A stretch of 61,127 nucleotides of DNA, taken from positions 1 through 61,127 of the forward strand of contig JAFWAC010000036.1 of NCBI GenBank assembly GCA_017507805.1, in the 5' to 3' direction. How positions within the stretch are numbered: position 1 is the first letter of the stretch; the number at the start of each line of letters is the position of its first letter. Source of the DNA: Clostridia bacterium (GTDB taxonomy: Bacteria; Bacillota; Clostridia; Oscillospirales; Acutalibacteraceae). Position numbers and translations under genes: made by a program. Positions 59,894 through 61,127 of the stretch are shown here, one piece after another. The notes beneath the pieces were generated by a model. The model saw nothing but the letters and a program-made list of their open reading frames with translations. It was not told the DNA's origin and made no database searches.

Positions 59894-59970
59894 GGTAAGA
59901 GATAAGAAGTAAGAAGTGCCGATGGCACATATTAAAACAGTTTATTTTGATTTAAAGGAGATTAAAAATT

Positions 59971-60873
59971 ATGTCAAATGTTATTTCTTGTACAAGCAAA
60001 TACGCAGGCGAGCTTGACAAAATGATTGCTCAGGGCGCCAAAATCGGATTTTTAGCCGATAATGTATTCAAGGCAAAGTTTTCGGGAGCAAAAACAGTAT
60101 TTTTGCCCGAAATTTCCATGGTGGGCTTAGGAAACTATGACCGTGTGGGCGGATTTTCCAAAGGTGATGTAACCCTTACTCACACCGCATACACCCTCAC
60201 CAAGGAGCGTTCCCGTCAGCTTTATATCGATGCTCAGGATGCAGACGAAAGCGGTGTTGCAGACCTTGCAGGCAAGCTTGTTGGCGAATATACCCGCACA
60301 CAGGTAATCCCTGAAATCGATGCATATTCCATTTCCAAGCTCTACGGTGTGGCTAACGAAAACAACAATGTTGTCACCTTCAGCGCAGACAGCGCCATTA
60401 CCGATCTTCTTGAAACCATCAACAAGGCAGAGGCGGCAATGGAATATGACGGCAACACCTCACTCGTTGCGCTTGTTGACCCCACACTCTATAATCTGCT
60501 TATGAGCTCCCCCGAATTACAGCGCTTTATCGCAATCAGCGATTTCCGTCAGGGCGAGCTTGATACAAAGGTTAAGAATATTAACGGCTGTGCAATTATA
60601 CCGGTTGCCGCAAGCCGTATGAAATCGGAATTTATCTTTGACGAGGGCTCCGAAACCAACAAGGGCGGCTTCAGCGCGGCAGACGGTGCCGCCGAAATCA
60701 GAGCAATTGTATTGCCCAAAGATTCCGCATCCCTTGTTAAGAAGGTAGATAAGGTGGATATGCATGGCCGCGGTGAGGACATCAACCGTGACGGCTATAC
60801 CATAAACTACCGCCTTTATTACGATATGTTCGTAAAGAACAGCCGCAAAGGCACCATCTTTGCAATAGCATAA
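59971..60873 (+). CDS. Phage major capsid protein (HK97-fold-like)
   Basis: The 300-residue protein has the plan of a small HK97-type capsid protein. A variable N-terminus is followed by TVFLPEISMVGLGNYDRVGGFSKGDVTLTHTAYTLTKERSRQLYIDAQDADESG, a P-domain with DAYSISKLYGVA, and later NGCAIIPVAASRM and GYTINYRLYYDMFVKNSRKGTIFAIA. The opening resembles capsids that lack a protease-cleaved delta domain. AAAGGAGATT precedes the ATG. It is the last gene of the block. Confidence 0.8.
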   Translation: MSNVISCTSKYAGELDKMIAQGAKIGFLADNVFKAKFSGAKTVFLPEISMVGLGNYDRVGGFSKGDVTLTHTAYTLTKERSRQLYIDAQDADESGVADLAGKLVGEYTRTQVIPEIDAYSISKLYGVANENNNVVTFSADSAITDLLETINKAEAAMEYDGNTSLVALVDPTLYNLLMSSPELQRFIAISDFRQGELDTKVKNINGCAIIPVAASRMKSEFIFDEGSETNKGGFSAADGAAEIRAIVLPKDSASLVKKVDKVDMHGRGEDINRDGYTINYRLYYDMFVKNSRKGTIFAIA

Positions 60874-60911
60874 GCAACCAAGCTAAGCTTAATCGCTTCA
60901 ATAAAACATAT

Positions 60912-60945
60912 AAAGGCTTTGGACGAAAGACGCCAAAGCCTTTTT
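60912..60945 (+). terminator. Terminator after the capsid gene
   Basis: AAAGGCTTTGG pairs with CCAAAGCCTTT, followed by TT; it stands between the capsid gene and the tRNA remnant. Confidence 0.85.
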
Positions 60946-60948
60946 GTA

Positions 60949-60993
60949 TGGGGTGGAAGATGGGACTCGAACCCACAGTCTCCAGAGCCACAA
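60949..60993 (-). pseudogene. 3' half of a tRNA-His-like gene (probable att core)
   Basis: On the minus strand the sequence runs TTGTGGC (an anticodon loop with GTG), then TCTGG and GTGGGTTCGAGTCCCATC (a T-arm with the GTTCGAG loop), and ends CTTCCACCCCA. This is the 3' half of a tRNA with a His anticodon. The 5' anticodon-stem strand, D-arm and 5' acceptor strand are absent, because the sequence beyond 60993 does not pair. Integration of elements into tRNA genes leaves exactly such 3' copies. Confidence 0.7.
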
Positions 60994-61127
60994 CCCCGAA
61001 TTTAATATTTTTCTAATCCTTTATAGGCATTTCGGGCACTTTTCGTTAGAAATAAAATACTCTATAACCATCTTATTTCCACTAAATCCGTTCATTCCAA
61101 TTTTATCTATGGGATGTTATGTGGTCG
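60994..61127. other. Unassigned A/T-rich sequence at the window end
   Basis: No open frame of note on either strand, no further tRNA part and no clear repeat are seen. It could be element interior or host DNA beyond the att site. Confidence 0.5.

Overview
The window looks like a chromosomal segment of a low-to-moderate G+C Firmicute of the class Clostridia, most probably an uncultured gut member of the Oscillospirales/Ruminococcaceae. This rests on gene order and style, not on a database match. The supporting signs are an L10 leader in front of rplJ-rplL, a SpoIVFB-like protease next to the TIGR03960/TIGR03936 radical-SAM pair, the phoH-ybeY-era-recO-mutS2 block, the rpmH-rnpA-yidD-yidC-khpB block, QueH, strong AGGAGG-type ribosome binding sites, frequent TTG/GTG starts and consensus TTGACA-17-TATAAT promoters.

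Layout. Positions 1-11,500 are accessory. They hold a 5'-truncated Gfo/Idh oxidoreductase, a GH20 hexosaminidase, a Fic protein/serine recombinase pair, a hairpin array leading into a four-helix-bundle (S23/Avd-like) gene, several small XRE-controlled modules, a TetR module with two membrane proteins between near-identical 29-bp repeats, an amidase-domain protein and a frameshifted small gene. Positions 11,570-20,500 are core: rplJ-rplL, SprT-like and YgiQ-like proteins, the SpoIVFB-like cluster and gap. Positions 20,585-22,372 hold a compact type II restriction-modification system with its own control protein. Positions 22,574-27,062 hold a maltodextrin-type ABC importer with 4-alpha-glucanotransferase.

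Positions 27,087-38,675 are mostly housekeeping (membrane insertion, RNase P protein, mismatch-like repair, ribosome maturation, ClpP-like protease). Positions 38,700-52,100 mix core genes (queH, secA, apbE) with transport and surface genes. The most striking of these is an amino-acid binding lipoprotein whose two halves appear in circularly permuted order, at the head of an otherwise normal ABC operon. A membrane-anchored cohesin-like protein follows. Positions 52,338-55,475 hold an esterase, RlmD and a metallophosphoesterase. From 55,847 to the end lies a phage-derived element: S24 repressor, small early genes, terminase small and large subunits, a scaffold-like protein and a capsid protein. 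No portal, protease or tail gene is visible, and it ends at the 3' half of a tRNA-His-like sequence.

Two themes recur. Small XRE regulators are transcribed divergently from small modules, with palindromic operators on overlapping back-to-back promoters (6.2, 11.2, 31.8 and 40.2 kb). A mosaic family of intergenic inverted repeats (9.8, 11.6, 38.8, 46.0, 50.9 and 55.7 kb) shares AAATTATAGTTTA-type and GTAGGG-type ends. No CRISPR array, rRNA or intact tRNA was seen.
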